This document shows positions 53,765-62,007 of a DNA stretch of 64,000 bases, piece by piece. This stretch comes from Bacillota bacterium (GTDB lineage: Bacteria > Bacillota > Clostridia > Acetivibrionales > DSM-1351). Every line of letters begins with the position of its first letter. Position 1 is the stretch's first letter. The notes under the pieces are model-generated. The model had not been told where the DNA came from. It did not search any database and saw only the letters and a program-made list of their open reading frames with translations. The translations under genes and the position numbers were made by a program. The DNA lies in the NCBI GenBank assembly GCA_023439045.1, contig JAEXOY010000036.1:62001-126000 (forward strand), read 5' to 3'.

Positions 53765-54014
53765 ATTACTTTTCTGTATCCTTATCTTCTGGGATATCAT
53801 TTTACATATTGTCGTTTGCGATATCGTTCTGTTTATTGTAATACATCATTGCTTATAGTCGTATGCAACATCATTACTTATCGTCGTTTGCGATATCGTT
53901 TTGATTGTTATCGATTGGAATTTCATTTTGTTTATCGTCGTTTGAAATATTACTATGTTTCTTATCTTCTGCACTATCATTTTGCTGCTTGTTGCTTGAA
54001 ATGTCACTTGGCTG
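53765..54014. repeat. Repeat array crossing the rbgA stop codon
   Basis: The last 46 codons of rbgA encode variants of NDDKQNEIPIDNNQNDIA. Related DNA continues past the stop at 53874 to about 53765, including a second copy of AACGATATCGCAAACGAC. The array thus runs through both coding and non-coding DNA. Confidence 0.82.
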
Positions 54015-54872
54015 CTTGTCATATGGCTTCTCAAGGGTAATTCGTCCAATCTTCCCGCCCCTGAACTCATCCAGTACTATAGCAGAAATTCTGGAATAAT
54101 CTATTTCTCCCCTTGCAATAATACAGCCGCGCTTTCTGCCAACCGTCTCAAGCAGTTCCAACTTTCCAATATCCTTTACAGAATCATAATCCAGCTTGAA
54201 GCGGGTACATAGATTTTGAGGATAGGTTTGCAGCAATCTATAAAGTAACTCCATTGCTACTTCGGCAGTATCCAAAACATCGTCCTTAATGGCACCTGTA
54301 AAAGCAAGGTTCTTGCCAACCTCTACATCTTCAAACTTTGGCCATAATATACCTGGGGTATCCAAAAGCTCCATTTCAGGGCTAATTCTAATCCATTGCT
54401 TACCCCTTGTAACCCCCGGCCTATCACCAGTAACAGTCATAGCCTTGCCAACAATTTTATTTATAAAGCTTGATTTACCTACATTTGGAATACCTACAAC
54501 CATAGTACGTATAGGTGTAAATATTTTACCTTTTGCTCTGTCTCTCTCAATCTTTGGAGCCATAATCTCTTTGGCCCTGGCTTTTACTTCGTTAATACCC
54601 TTACCATTAATAGAATTAATAAGGATACACTTAATACCCTGACTCTCATACCACCTGACCCATTGTCTGGAAATATTGTCGTCAGCTAAGTCCGATTTAT
54701 TGAACACTACCAATCTTGGCTTGTTATTCACCAAGGAGTCTATTTCTGGGTTTCTGCTACTGAATGGTATCCTTGCGTCTAGCAATTCAATTACAACATC
54801 CACCAGCTTGAGATTCTCGGCTATAAGCCTTCTTGTTTTGGCCATGTGACCGGGAAACCATTGAATATTCAT
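53874..54872 (-). CDS. rbgA: Ribosome biogenesis GTPase RbgA (YlqF)
   Basis: A circularly permuted GTPase needed for late 50S assembly. The order G4 (VVFNKSDLAD), G1 (GIPNVGKSSFIN) and G3 (LLDTPGILWP) confirms the permutation. The N-terminus MNIQWFPGHMAKTRRLI is diagnostic. Residues 285-332 are a repeat-derived Asp/Asn/Lys-rich tail absent from the B. subtilis protein, and the related DNA continues past the stop. It sits between lepB and rnhB. Confidence 0.96.
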   Translation of the reverse strand: MNIQWFPGHMAKTRRLIAENLKLVDVVIELLDARIPFSSRNPEIDSLVNNKPRLVVFNKSDLADDNISRQWVRWYESQGIKCILINSINGKGINEVKARAKEIMAPKIERDRAKGKIFTPIRTMVVGIPNVGKSSFINKIVGKAMTVTGDRPGVTRGKQWIRISPEMELLDTPGILWPKFEDVEVGKNLAFTGAIKDDVLDTAEVAMELLYRLLQTYPQNLCTRFKLDYDSVKDIGKLELLETVGRKRGCIIARGEIDYSRISAIVLDEFRGGKIGRITLEKPYDKQPSDISSNKQQNDSAEDKKHSNISNDDKQNEIPIDNNQNDIANDDK

Positions 54873-54944
54873 AAAAAAGTTCCATTCCTTTAAAAATTTT
54901 AGTGGTAGTATTGCATTTATAGCTTAATATAAATAGCACACTAT

Positions 54945-55835
54945 CTATTGGTCATTACTATTGTCTGTATTTCCATATACGCCACCAAACTCAGAGAATG
55001 GCCATATTCTGAAAACAGCCTTACCTACAACCTTATCCCTGTCTATAGTTCCAATTTTTCTAGAGTCAAGGCTTTGTAATCTATTATCACCCATAACAAA
55101 AAGCTTATTCTCTTCTACCGTATATGGGAGCTTCATGCCATTGGATTCAGTCATCTGATCCTTTATATATGGTTCATCAAGCTCAATAAATTCTGTCTCT
55201 CCAGCATTCTTTCTAAGCACCTTACCATCTTGAATGTCAATCACATCACCCGGCAAGCCTATAACTCTCTTTATATAATCAACTTCCCCAGGATTAGCAA
55301 TTGGTAGATACTTAAGTACGCCCTCAAACTTTCCTTCCTCATGCACAAATACTATAATGTCACCACGCTTTGGTTCCCCAATCATGTAACCTGTCTTATA
55401 AACAATGACATGCTGACCATCTTGCAAGGTGTTTTCCATCGAGTTCATTGTAACCTTATAGGTTGAAAATACGAATGCTTTAATAAGCATTGAAATAACT
55501 AAAGCTGCTACTATCACTAAAACCCATTCAAAAATCTCTTTGCCTATTGAATTTTTCTTTTTGGCTGGTTTCCCTTGCTTCTCAGTAATTATGTTGTTTG
55601 CCTGGTTCTCTTCATAAGCTGTTTTATCAATGTTTACAGCTACATTATCATTTATGCCCGCTTTGTACGCTATATCGTCTGCTTCGTTCGCTATATTGTC
55701 TGCTTCGTTCGCTATATTGTCTGCTTCGTTCAATATATCGTCTGCTACATTATTAGCAGCATTATTTTGTACTGGTTGCTGATTTAACTGCTCATTTTCA
55801 TTATTTTTATCAAAATCATCAAATTCTCTATTCAT
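54945..55835 (-). CDS. lepB: Signal peptidase I
   Basis: A 296-residue type I signal peptidase. An acidic Asn/Ala-rich cytoplasmic extension of about 90 residues, with a 7-residue repeat NEADNIA (residues 36-56), precedes a single membrane span (about 101-122). Catalytic Ser132 is in NSMENTL and Lys189 in YIKRVIG; GDNRLQSLDSR is the C-terminal box. It removes signal peptides on the outer face of the membrane. Location between rplS and rbgA is conserved in many Clostridia. Confidence 0.95.
   Translation of the reverse strand: MNREFDDFDKNNENEQLNQQPVQNNAANNVADDILNEADNIANEADNIANEADDIAYKAGINDNVAVNIDKTAYEENQANNIITEKQGKPAKKKNSIGKEIFEWVLVIVAALVISMLIKAFVFSTYKVTMNSMENTLQDGQHVIVYKTGYMIGEPKRGDIIVFVHEEGKFEGVLKYLPIANPGEVDYIKRVIGLPGDVIDIQDGKVLRKNAGETEFIELDEPYIKDQMTESNGMKLPYTVEENKLFVMGDNRLQSLDSRKIGTIDRDKVVGKAVFRIWPFSEFGGVYGNTDNSNDQ
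55668..55730 (-). repeat. 21-bp in-frame repeat in lepB
   Basis: Three near-identical 21-bp units encode NEADNIA in the cytoplasmic N-terminal extension. Confidence 0.85.
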
Positions 55836-55974
55836 GAATTACTTTCCTTTCGGTTATAAATTTATGTATTTCTTAAAATGTCTGCAAAATCCACTTTGCC
55901 ATAAAACAACATATCTATTATATAGAAATATCACCTTATTTACAAATTAAAAAAGTATTAAGAAAGTAAGAACA

Positions 55975-56065
55975 AAAAGTAATACCATAAATTATGAATA
56001 AAAGTAATACCATAAATTTAAAAGTACTACCATAATTTATGATCTAGAGCAATATCATAAAATAT
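55975..56065. repeat. About 25-bp tandem repeat between rplS and lepB
   Basis: AAAAGTAATACCATAAATTA-like units recur three to four times. They lie after the rplS terminator, filling part of the 328-bp gap, which has no gene. Confidence 0.8.
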
Positions 56066-56105
56066 CAACGCATGGGGTAGCATTATATAAATAAAAATCA
56101 GGCAT

Positions 56106-56131
56106 TAAAAAACCCAAGGGGCAAACCCCTT
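56106..56131 (-). terminator. rplS terminator
   Basis: CAAGGGG / CCCCTTG hairpin (56114-56131) followed on the minus strand by GGTTTTTT. Confidence 0.9.
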
Positions 56132-56163
56132 GAGTCTTCAATTTCAACTTTAAAATTTTAATA

Positions 56164-56505
56164 TTAAAGCTTTTCCTTAAGCTTAGCAGCCTTACCAACT
56201 CTATCACGTAGGTAGTATAGCTTAGCTCTTCTTGCAACACCTTTTCTAACCACATCAATATGGTCAATTCTTGGTGAGTTAACAGGGAATATTCTCTCAA
56301 CACCAACACCGTAGGATACTCTTCTTACAGTGAAGGTTTCTTTTAAGCCAGAACCCTTAAGTGCTATAACAGTACCTTCAAACACCTGGATTCTTTCTCT
56401 GTTACCTTCTTTGATCTTTGCATGAACTTTAATATAATCACCAATTTCCAATTTAGGAAGGTCAGTTCTAATCTGTTCATTTTCAATTGACTTTAGTATA
56501 TCCAT
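56164..56505 (-). CDS. rplS: 50S ribosomal protein L19
   Basis: L19 lies at the 30S-50S interface. The 113-residue protein shows GDYIKVHAKIKEGNRERIQVFEG, RRVSYGVGVERIFPVNSP and RRGKARRAKLYYLRD-like VARRAKLYYLRDRVGK. GGAGG lies before the ATG. It is normally next to trmD; here about 4.8 kb of other genes intervene, and it has its own promoter and terminator. Confidence 0.97.
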   Translation of the reverse strand: MDILKSIENEQIRTDLPKLEIGDYIKVHAKIKEGNRERIQVFEGTVIALKGSGLKETFTVRRVSYGVGVERIFPVNSPRIDHIDVVRKGVARRAKLYYLRDRVGKAAKLKEKL

Positions 56506-56593
56506 TATTATTTTTCCTCCTCCCTCTCTAGATGTTCGTGCGAAAATATTTTATAGTGTTCGCAGAGGACCATCCGTATTGCACACGCATGAT

Positions 56594-56622
56594 ATTATAG
56601 CATGTATTGTAAGGCTTGTAAA
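56594..56622 (-). promoter_or_regulatory. rplS promoter
   Basis: On the minus strand TTTACA (56617-56622) and TATAAT (56594-56599) are exactly 17 bp apart. The leader to the ATG is about 85 bases and contains the pair GTTCGTGCG / CGCGAAC-like (GTTCGCAGA), a possible autoregulatory hairpin. Confidence 0.8.
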
Positions 56623-56765
56623 GTAATTTTAAGAAAATTTTGCATCTGTAAAAGTAGCTTATAAATGTATTTATTTTGTATTTATTTTGTATTTATTTTG
56701 CCTTAGTTTTACCTTTAATTAGCCTTGTTTATATTTGTTTTATATCTGTTTTACTTTTCGTTTCA

Positions 56766-57515
56766 CTATTTATTGGCATTAATGAGAACGGAAATCTGCT
56801 TGGCTGTCTGTTTGATTTGTTCTTCATTTGTAATGGTTGAAGTACCATCACCTGCCTGTGCACCATACATTCCAAAGCCTGCATGATTGCCACCTTCTAT
56901 AATGACTTCTTTAAAATTACTCGGCAAATTTCCTTTGTATTGCTCATATTTTTCGTGGTTTAAAACCTGATCCTCACTACCATACATAGAAAGAACGGAT
57001 AATCCATTATCTGAAAGATCAGCAGTAGAATACGCTCCAAGTAAAACCAACCCATCAAAGCTTGTTTGATCAGCTATATACGAAGCTGCCATAGAGCCTC
57101 CTAGTGAATGACCACCGATATACCAAGAAGTGATTTCCGGATATTTCTCCTGCAAGCCGTCAGCTGCATCAATATCAAAAACAGCCAGATTAGCGGGCAT
57201 TTCTACCAAAATACATAGAATACCTTGATTGGCACAGGCTTCCATGAGCGGTGCATAAGCATTGTATTCTACCTTCCCACCTGGATAAAATATTAATCCT
57301 TTGGTTGCATCTTTTGGAGCATAGACCTTATATCCATTATCTAAAGTTTCCCTTGAGATATTCGTAACATTGGCTGAAAATGCCTCAATTGCTTTATTAT
57401 CTGCATGATAATAGTCCTGGATATAAATGAAGCCTATAGTGCCTAAAGCTAAAATCAGTCCAAGAATACCTATTACTATGTTCCGCAAGGTATGTTTCTT
57501 CTTATTCAATGTCAT
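56766..57515 (-). CDS. Membrane-anchored alpha/beta hydrolase
   Basis: A 249-residue protein with one N-terminal membrane anchor (about residues 12-32) and an alpha/beta-hydrolase domain. The nucleophile elbow is GGHSLGGS (near residue 137), the acid is probably in GSEDQVL, and the His in GGNHAGFGMYG. It matches the Abhydrolase_5 group of Firmicute proteins of unknown substrate. It is the first gene of the accessory block between rplS and trmD. Three CATATG-centred palindromes lie upstream. Confidence 0.85.
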   Translation of the reverse strand: MTLNKKKHTLRNIVIGILGLILALGTIGFIYIQDYYHADNKAIEAFSANVTNISRETLDNGYKVYAPKDATKGLIFYPGGKVEYNAYAPLMEACANQGILCILVEMPANLAVFDIDAADGLQEKYPEITSWYIGGHSLGGSMAASYIADQTSFDGLVLLGAYSTADLSDNGLSVLSMYGSEDQVLNHEKYEQYKGNLPSNFKEVIIEGGNHAGFGMYGAQAGDGTSTITNEEQIKQTAKQISVLINANK

Positions 57516-57542
57516 TCTCCTTTTTAAATAAAAATAACACTT

Positions 57543-57697
57543 TAAAACACATATGTTCTAATCATGAATGATAATAAGCTTGTTCTTCTCATAAATTAAA
57601 ATTACTAGAAACACATATGTTTCTAATGTATTAGTTGATGGTAATAAGTATGTTGTAGCAATCACCTATAATTATTTGAAACATATATGTTCAAATA
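57543..57697. promoter_or_regulatory. Three CATATG-centred palindromes
   Basis: AACACATATGTTC (centre 57552), GAAACACATATGTTTC (centre 57616) and TTGAAACATATATGTTCAAA (centre 57685) are related near-palindromes in the upstream region of the hydrolase gene. Their shape resembles TetR-type operators. No regulator gene is close by. Confidence 0.55.
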
Positions 57698-57707
57698 CTA
57701 TTATTTA

Positions 57708-57797
57708 ACCGTTATTAATATAATACCGTTATTAATATAATACCGTTATTAATATACTACCGTTATTAATATATTACAGTTAATGTATAATCTGTTC
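57708..57797. repeat. 17-bp repeat running into the DUF1887 gene's stop codon
   Basis: On the minus strand four copies of TATATTAATAACGGTAT follow a first, diverged unit TATACATTAACTGTAAT that contains the last codons (I-H-stop). Units begin at 57708, 57725, 57742, 57759 and 57776. Confidence 0.85.
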
Positions 57798-58916
57798 AAG
57801 CGTATTCAAAAATGTATGGGTATTTCCGTTGTAATATATTACATGAATTCCCATTTCCCTCGCACGGAGTAGAAAAGCATCGTTTGTGGTTCTATCGGAC
57901 AGAACCATTATCTTTATGGAGTTTTTACCACCGAGTTTTTCAGCATACAATTCAATCTCGTTTAGCATATAGGTGCTCAGATTTTGAGTATCCTTGCATG
58001 AGATATACACCAATCTCGAATCAATTGACGCCATTACATCTATTTCATTCTTAATATTGATGAAGTCGGCATTCCACATAAATACAACTCCACTTTCAAC
58101 ATCATCAACCTTACGGATTTTTTTAACGCAGTTATAAGTTATTGCTTCAAGCCAGCTGCCAAATATCATAATAAGCTTACGGAAATTTTCGTCCTTGAAG
58201 CTCATCTGAACTTGATTATTGTTAAAGTCATAATCAATGAAACCCTTGTCCTTTAAGGCATCAGCAATATGTAAAAAGTCTTTTACATCCTGAGTCTTAA
58301 GGTAATTGAGACTAATAGTTGCAAAATAACTATCCGGAAAGTTTGAATGTATTCTATTTGGGGTTTTAATAATGCTTAAAAAGGTCCTGAAACTAGCGTA
58401 GTGTTGTTCTATAATTGATATAAAATCAGTTACATCCTGTGAAAGATAGTATTCTGAGGAACTGCTTACTATACTGGTCCCTGCTCCTGCCATTATATCG
58501 TCCACGCTGATTTCCGCAAACCCACCATGTTTAACTATTTCACGGCCTCTCACAATATAATAGTTCTGTCTGTCAATATCAACATATATCATTGGAATCG
58601 CGGAGTCTTCAACGAAGTCCTTTATCATCAGAAGCTGTAAGGTTGGTGCGTTTGTTGTATCTAACACCACACAGCGATTCTTCTTGATCTGAGTTAATGC
58701 AGATATTAGGTTGGCCTGTTCACAAACATACTTGTGATGACTTACTTTAATAGATGGCATATTTTGACGAATATAGTTCAAAAGGCTTTCAAAGTTTTGC
58801 TCCGCGTCGCTTCCCTGCTCTATAAGAAATATAATGCTGTCTATTTTGAGCAGTTCAGCTGCTGCCAACGAGCCATAATTTGTATCGGTCAGAAAGCATA
58901 TTAATGTTTTATCCAT
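57780..58916 (-). CDS. DUF1887 (Card1-like) CARF-wHTH-nuclease-fold protein
   Basis: A 378-residue protein with the DUF1887 layout. Residues 1 to about 150 are a Rossmann/CARF-like domain (LICFLTDTNYGSLAAAELL). A winged-helix-like linker follows (about 205-245), then a restriction-endonuclease-like domain. The nuclease core shows GSWLE (253-257), NEIDVM (290-295) and YISCK (304-308), a PD-(D/E)XK pattern in which the Glu of ExK is replaced by Ser306. In the CARF part, the canonical TGGTK ligand motif is replaced by DTTNAPT (86-92). Relatives such as Card1 are cyclic-tetraadenylate-activated nucleases of type III CRISPR systems. No cas genes or array are in the window. Confidence 0.8.
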   Translation of the reverse strand: MDKTLICFLTDTNYGSLAAAELLKIDSIIFLIEQGSDAEQNFESLLNYIRQNMPSIKVSHHKYVCEQANLISALTQIKKNRCVVLDTTNAPTLQLLMIKDFVEDSAIPMIYVDIDRQNYYIVRGREIVKHGGFAEISVDDIMAGAGTSIVSSSSEYYLSQDVTDFISIIEQHYASFRTFLSIIKTPNRIHSNFPDSYFATISLNYLKTQDVKDFLHIADALKDKGFIDYDFNNNQVQMSFKDENFRKLIMIFGSWLEAITYNCVKKIRKVDDVESGVVFMWNADFINIKNEIDVMASIDSRLVYISCKDTQNLSTYMLNEIELYAEKLGGKNSIKIMVLSDRTTNDAFLLRAREMGIHVIYYNGNTHTFLNTLEQIIH

Positions 58917-59059
58917 AGTTGGCCTCCGTTATTATTGTAACCGTATAAAAACTTTTTAAAACTATTTGACGTTACTAATACCGTTATTCAGAAATTATTG
59001 TATTTTTAAGTTTTTTATTACGTGTTTCTATCTAGAAAATCACCCTACATTTTGCTAAT

Positions 59060-59112
59060 AAACCTTTGCTAATAAACTTTTCTACTAAACTATGCTACTA
59101 AACTAATATTAT
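59060..59112. repeat. About 15-bp repeat after the vanY-like gene
   Basis: On the minus strand, units such as TTAGTTTAGTAGCA, TAGTTTAGTAGAAAAG and TTTATTAGCAAAGG follow directly after the stop codon, four in all. Confidence 0.7.
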
Positions 59113-60218
59113 TTGCTCTTATATACCGTCAGTAAGTATTCACCGCTTTTAATCTCTTCTAATTCAGTAGTATTCTTCATAGTCTTATTTATGTAGACCT
59201 TTTGCTTGGAGGTTAATTTTTTAAATATATATTTATCCGTTTCTATAACCTTGTCCTTATCCAGCTTTGTATAGAATTCCTCCAGACACAGCTTATTATT
59301 ATATAGATAGGTTGCAAGAGGAATTCCTACATACCGTATATGCCAGGGTTCGTAGATAATCTTGGTAATATTGGTCTTGCCGTCGGGGTAACGAACCACA
59401 TATCCAAATTTGTAGCAGTTCTTTTCCAGCCATTTCTGGTCGTTTGTGCCGAAAAAGGTTTCTGCCGAAGGTCCCTTTGTACTGTATACATCCAGAGCAA
59501 GTCCGGCTTGATGTTCGGACTTACCTGGGTAAGCAACCATTTGCTGGGTCTTTTCAAAAGCTTCTTCATATGTCTTTTCTGTCTTTTTAAACTTTTCAAG
59601 GCGCCTTTGAAAAAGTGTATTTTGGAAGCTCTCACTTCTATAGGCTTGGTGTACAAACAGGCCCATTGCATTATCCTTTTTGGCCGCGGCATTAAGTTGA
59701 TACAGTGCTTCAAGTGGTACTGGCAACAGTTTAAGGTCGTTGCTAGCAACACTCATTTTGGACTTGTTTATTGTAGCCATATTTTTGGGGACATAACCCT
59801 TTGGGAGAGCATTCTCACGGTTAATAAGCAGCTTAGTACTCAGAGTAGCCTTCTTTACCTCTTTATAACTGCTTGCAGACAAAATCAATTCATTTGTAGA
59901 TATATATACATTTGATGAGTCTTCAGCTAATTTTATACCTGAAGAAGTGCTATTAGCTGACTCTATATTTGAAGAAGAGCTCTTAGCTAATTCTATACCT
60001 GAGGAGGAGCTATTAGCTGACTCTATACCTGAAGAGGAGTTATTAGCTGACTCTATACCTGAAGAGGAGCTCTTAGCTGACTCTATACCTGAAGAGGAGC
60101 TATTAGCTGAATCTATACCTGACGTAGGCTGGTTAACACCAGAGGTATTTGTAGTTCCTATAATGATTATGCCGAGTAAAATCGCACAGCTTAGAAGTAG
60201 TAGCAAAAGCTTTTTCAT
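59109..60218 (-). CDS. VanY-type D-Ala-D-Ala carboxypeptidase with Ser-rich repeat stalk
   Basis: A 369-residue protein with a signal or anchor segment (residues 4-21), a Ser/Gly/Ile repeat stalk (33-102) and a VanY peptidase domain. Zinc and catalytic motifs are HQAYRSESFQ, SEHQAGLALDVYS and EPWHIRYVG. Such enzymes trim the terminal D-Ala of peptidoglycan stem peptides. The stalk has seven 10-residue units and may hold the enzyme away from the membrane. The gene lies within the trmD-rplS accessory block. Confidence 0.9.
   Translation of the reverse strand: MKKLLLLLLSCAILLGIIIIGTTNTSGVNQPTSGIDSANSSSSGIESAKSSSSGIESANNSSSGIESANSSSSGIELAKSSSSNIESANSTSSGIKLAEDSSNVYISTNELILSASSYKEVKKATLSTKLLINRENALPKGYVPKNMATINKSKMSVASNDLKLLPVPLEALYQLNAAAKKDNAMGLFVHQAYRSESFQNTLFQRRLEKFKKTEKTYEEAFEKTQQMVAYPGKSEHQAGLALDVYSTKGPSAETFFGTNDQKWLEKNCYKFGYVVRYPDGKTNITKIIYEPWHIRYVGIPLATYLYNNKLCLEEFYTKLDKDKVIETDKYIFKKLTSKQKVYINKTMKNTTELEEIKSGEYLLTVYKSK
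59913..60122 (-). repeat. Seven 30-bp in-frame repeats (SGIESANSSS)
   Basis: Units of ten residues, SGIESANSSS and variants, run from residue 33 to 102. The antisense strand is also open across the repeat as a result of its composition. Confidence 0.9.
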
Positions 60219-60271
60219 AGATATCCCCCATCACAACTTATCATTTCAACGTTAGTCTACGTTAATCGTAA

Positions 60272-60348
60272 TAGCTTCTAATGATTCATGCCTTTATACG
60301 TTTGTCTGGTACAGCTTCTTAAAATAATGATTCATAAGTTTATACGTT
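60272..60348. repeat. 46-bp duplication spanning the stop of the DUF2238-like gene
   Basis: On the minus strand AACGTATAA (N-V-stop, 60340-60348) with following DNA recurs at 60294-60302. AATGATTCAT and AGCTTCTTAA-like blocks recur with it. Confidence 0.78.
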
Positions 60349-61086
60349 TATATTAACATCCGTTTCTTTTTTATCAAGCTTTTTGAACTGAAATTTTTCT
60401 AACCAAAGCTTTTTAGACTTCATTGAAGTAAAGCCTATCAATGATATACCAAAAGCTCCTATGGCATCTACTATCAAATCCTTCATGGTATCGTTAAGTG
60501 CTGCTCTTCCAATAAGTGGGGCTCCATTTTCCAAAGCGAACTTTTGCATATTAAGGCCAAGTATTGCATCAAAAGCATACTCATAGACCTCCCATAGAAC
60601 ACCTAGCGACATTGCAAAATTAAAAGCAAATATAGCTATAAATAATGGGCTTAATTGAATCTTTACCTTCTCTGCATTATTTAGAAGAGTTACAAGAGAA
60701 AAGCCTAGGGCTCCTAACATTACCCCACTAAAGGCATGTAAAATCGTATCCCAATGGGGCACATGATAATAAAAGCTTTTTATCTCCCCGAGGTAGATTG
60801 CTGTATATAGGAAAATAACAAAGATTATGTTCATGTATGAGGGAATATCTATTCTCCATTTCTTTTCAATCATTGAAGGCAAAAGCATAATAAATATTCC
60901 AAGTATGCACTGTATCAGCATCAACAAATAGTCACTCTTCACCTTTTCATATCTCTCAATGTGCAGAGGTGAAGTAGGAGCAATAATAACATTTACTAAA
61001 GAATAAATGGCTGATCCTATAAGAGTTATAAATACAACTATAAAGATAATTTTTTCCCAGTTAAGATTTTTTAGTTTTTCGACCAT
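60340..61086 (-). CDS. DUF2238-like integral membrane protein
   Basis: A 248-residue protein with about six membrane spans (first near residues 13-33). Conserved-looking polar motifs are HWDTILHAFSGVMLGALGF and LWEVYEYAFD, similar to YjdF/DUF2238 membrane proteins. Function unknown. It is the first accessory gene downstream of trmD; a terminator for trmD lies just before it. Confidence 0.7.
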   Translation of the reverse strand: MVEKLKNLNWEKIIFIVVFITLIGSAIYSLVNVIIAPTSPLHIERYEKVKSDYLLMLIQCILGIFIMLLPSMIEKKWRIDIPSYMNIIFVIFLYTAIYLGEIKSFYYHVPHWDTILHAFSGVMLGALGFSLVTLLNNAEKVKIQLSPLFIAIFAFNFAMSLGVLWEVYEYAFDAILGLNMQKFALENGAPLIGRAALNDTMKDLIVDAIGAFGISLIGFTSMKSKKLWLEKFQFKKLDKKETDVNINV

Positions 61087-61111
61087 CCAATCACACCCTT
61101 ACAAATAAAAA

Positions 61112-61134
61112 TAAAAAGGGCATACTTGCCCTAA
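61112..61134 (-). terminator. Terminator downstream of trmD
   Basis: AGGGCA / TGCCCT hairpin (61117-61132) followed on the minus strand by TTTTTATTTTT. It lies about 180 bp after trmD, immediately before the accessory block. Confidence 0.78.
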
Positions 61135-61311
61135 GTTGTCAAAGTTTCAAATATAATCTTATATCTATTGTAATTACAATGTACAAAAATTTGACTACAT
61201 AATAAATGTTATGCCTACATATAGCCATTTAATGCTACTAATAATTGCTACAATATATTACTACTATTATTGCACTATATATTATTAATATTAATGCATA
61301 CAATAATTCCA

Positions 61312-62007
61312 CTATTTATTGTTATTATATTTGTCATATAAATCAGGCCTTTTTATGCGTGTCCGCTCAATAGACTGCTCATGTCGCCACTTATCTATAT
61401 TGGCATGATGTCCTGACAACAAGACATCAGGAACAAGCTTACCTTCATAGTCTGCAGGCCTAGTATACTGAGGGTATTCGAGCAATCCATTAAAGTGGGA
61501 CTCATCGCTAAATGACCCTTCACTGGATAAAACACCTGGAATTAGTCTGCTAACACAATCAATGAGTACCATTGCAGGCAGCTCACCACCAGTCAGCACA
61601 TAATCTCCAATAGAGATTTCCTCATCAACTATTTCTTCAATAATTCTCTCGTCAATACCTTCATAATGCCCACACAAGAGTACTAGATGCTGCTCTTGAG
61701 ATAACTCTTTTGCAAGCTCTTGAGTCAGTACCTTTCCCTGGGGGCTCATATATATAACTCTGGGTTTATATTGCAAATCCTTGGTAACAGCGGCATACGC
61801 ATCAAAAACGGGTTGGCACGCCATAACCATACCATTGCCGCCTCCAAAGGGATAATCATCAACCTTTTTGTGCTTATTGGCAGAATAATCTCTGATATTG
61901 TGAGCCTTAATTTCAATCAAATTGTTTTGCTGTGCCCGTCCAATAATGCTTTCGTTCATGACAAGTTCAAAGGTTTCAGGAAACAGCGTCAAAACATCAA
62001 ATTTCAT
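61312..62007 (-). CDS. trmD: tRNA (guanine-37-N1)-methyltransferase TrmD
   Basis: TrmD methylates G37 of tRNAs and prevents frameshifting. The 231-residue trefoil-knot protein shows LTLFPETFE, DDYPFGGGNGMVM, LLCGHYEGIDERI and SIGDYVLTGGELPAMVLID. It shares one base with the rimM stop, so the two are coupled. rplS, its usual downstream neighbour, lies 4.8 kb away. Confidence 0.97.
   Translation of the reverse strand: MKFDVLTLFPETFELVMNESIIGRAQQNNLIEIKAHNIRDYSANKHKKVDDYPFGGGNGMVMACQPVFDAYAAVTKDLQYKPRVIYMSPQGKVLTQELAKELSQEQHLVLLCGHYEGIDERIIEEIVDEEISIGDYVLTGGELPAMVLIDCVSRLIPGVLSSEGSFSDESHFNGLLEYPQYTRPADYEGKLVPDVLLSGHHANIDKWRHEQSIERTRIKRPDLYDKYNNNK

Noticed and set aside
59947..60255. Plus-strand frame rich in EEELLADSIP repeats
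   Set aside because: It is the antisense image of the SGIESANSSS repeat in the vanY-like gene; both strands are open because of the repeat composition.
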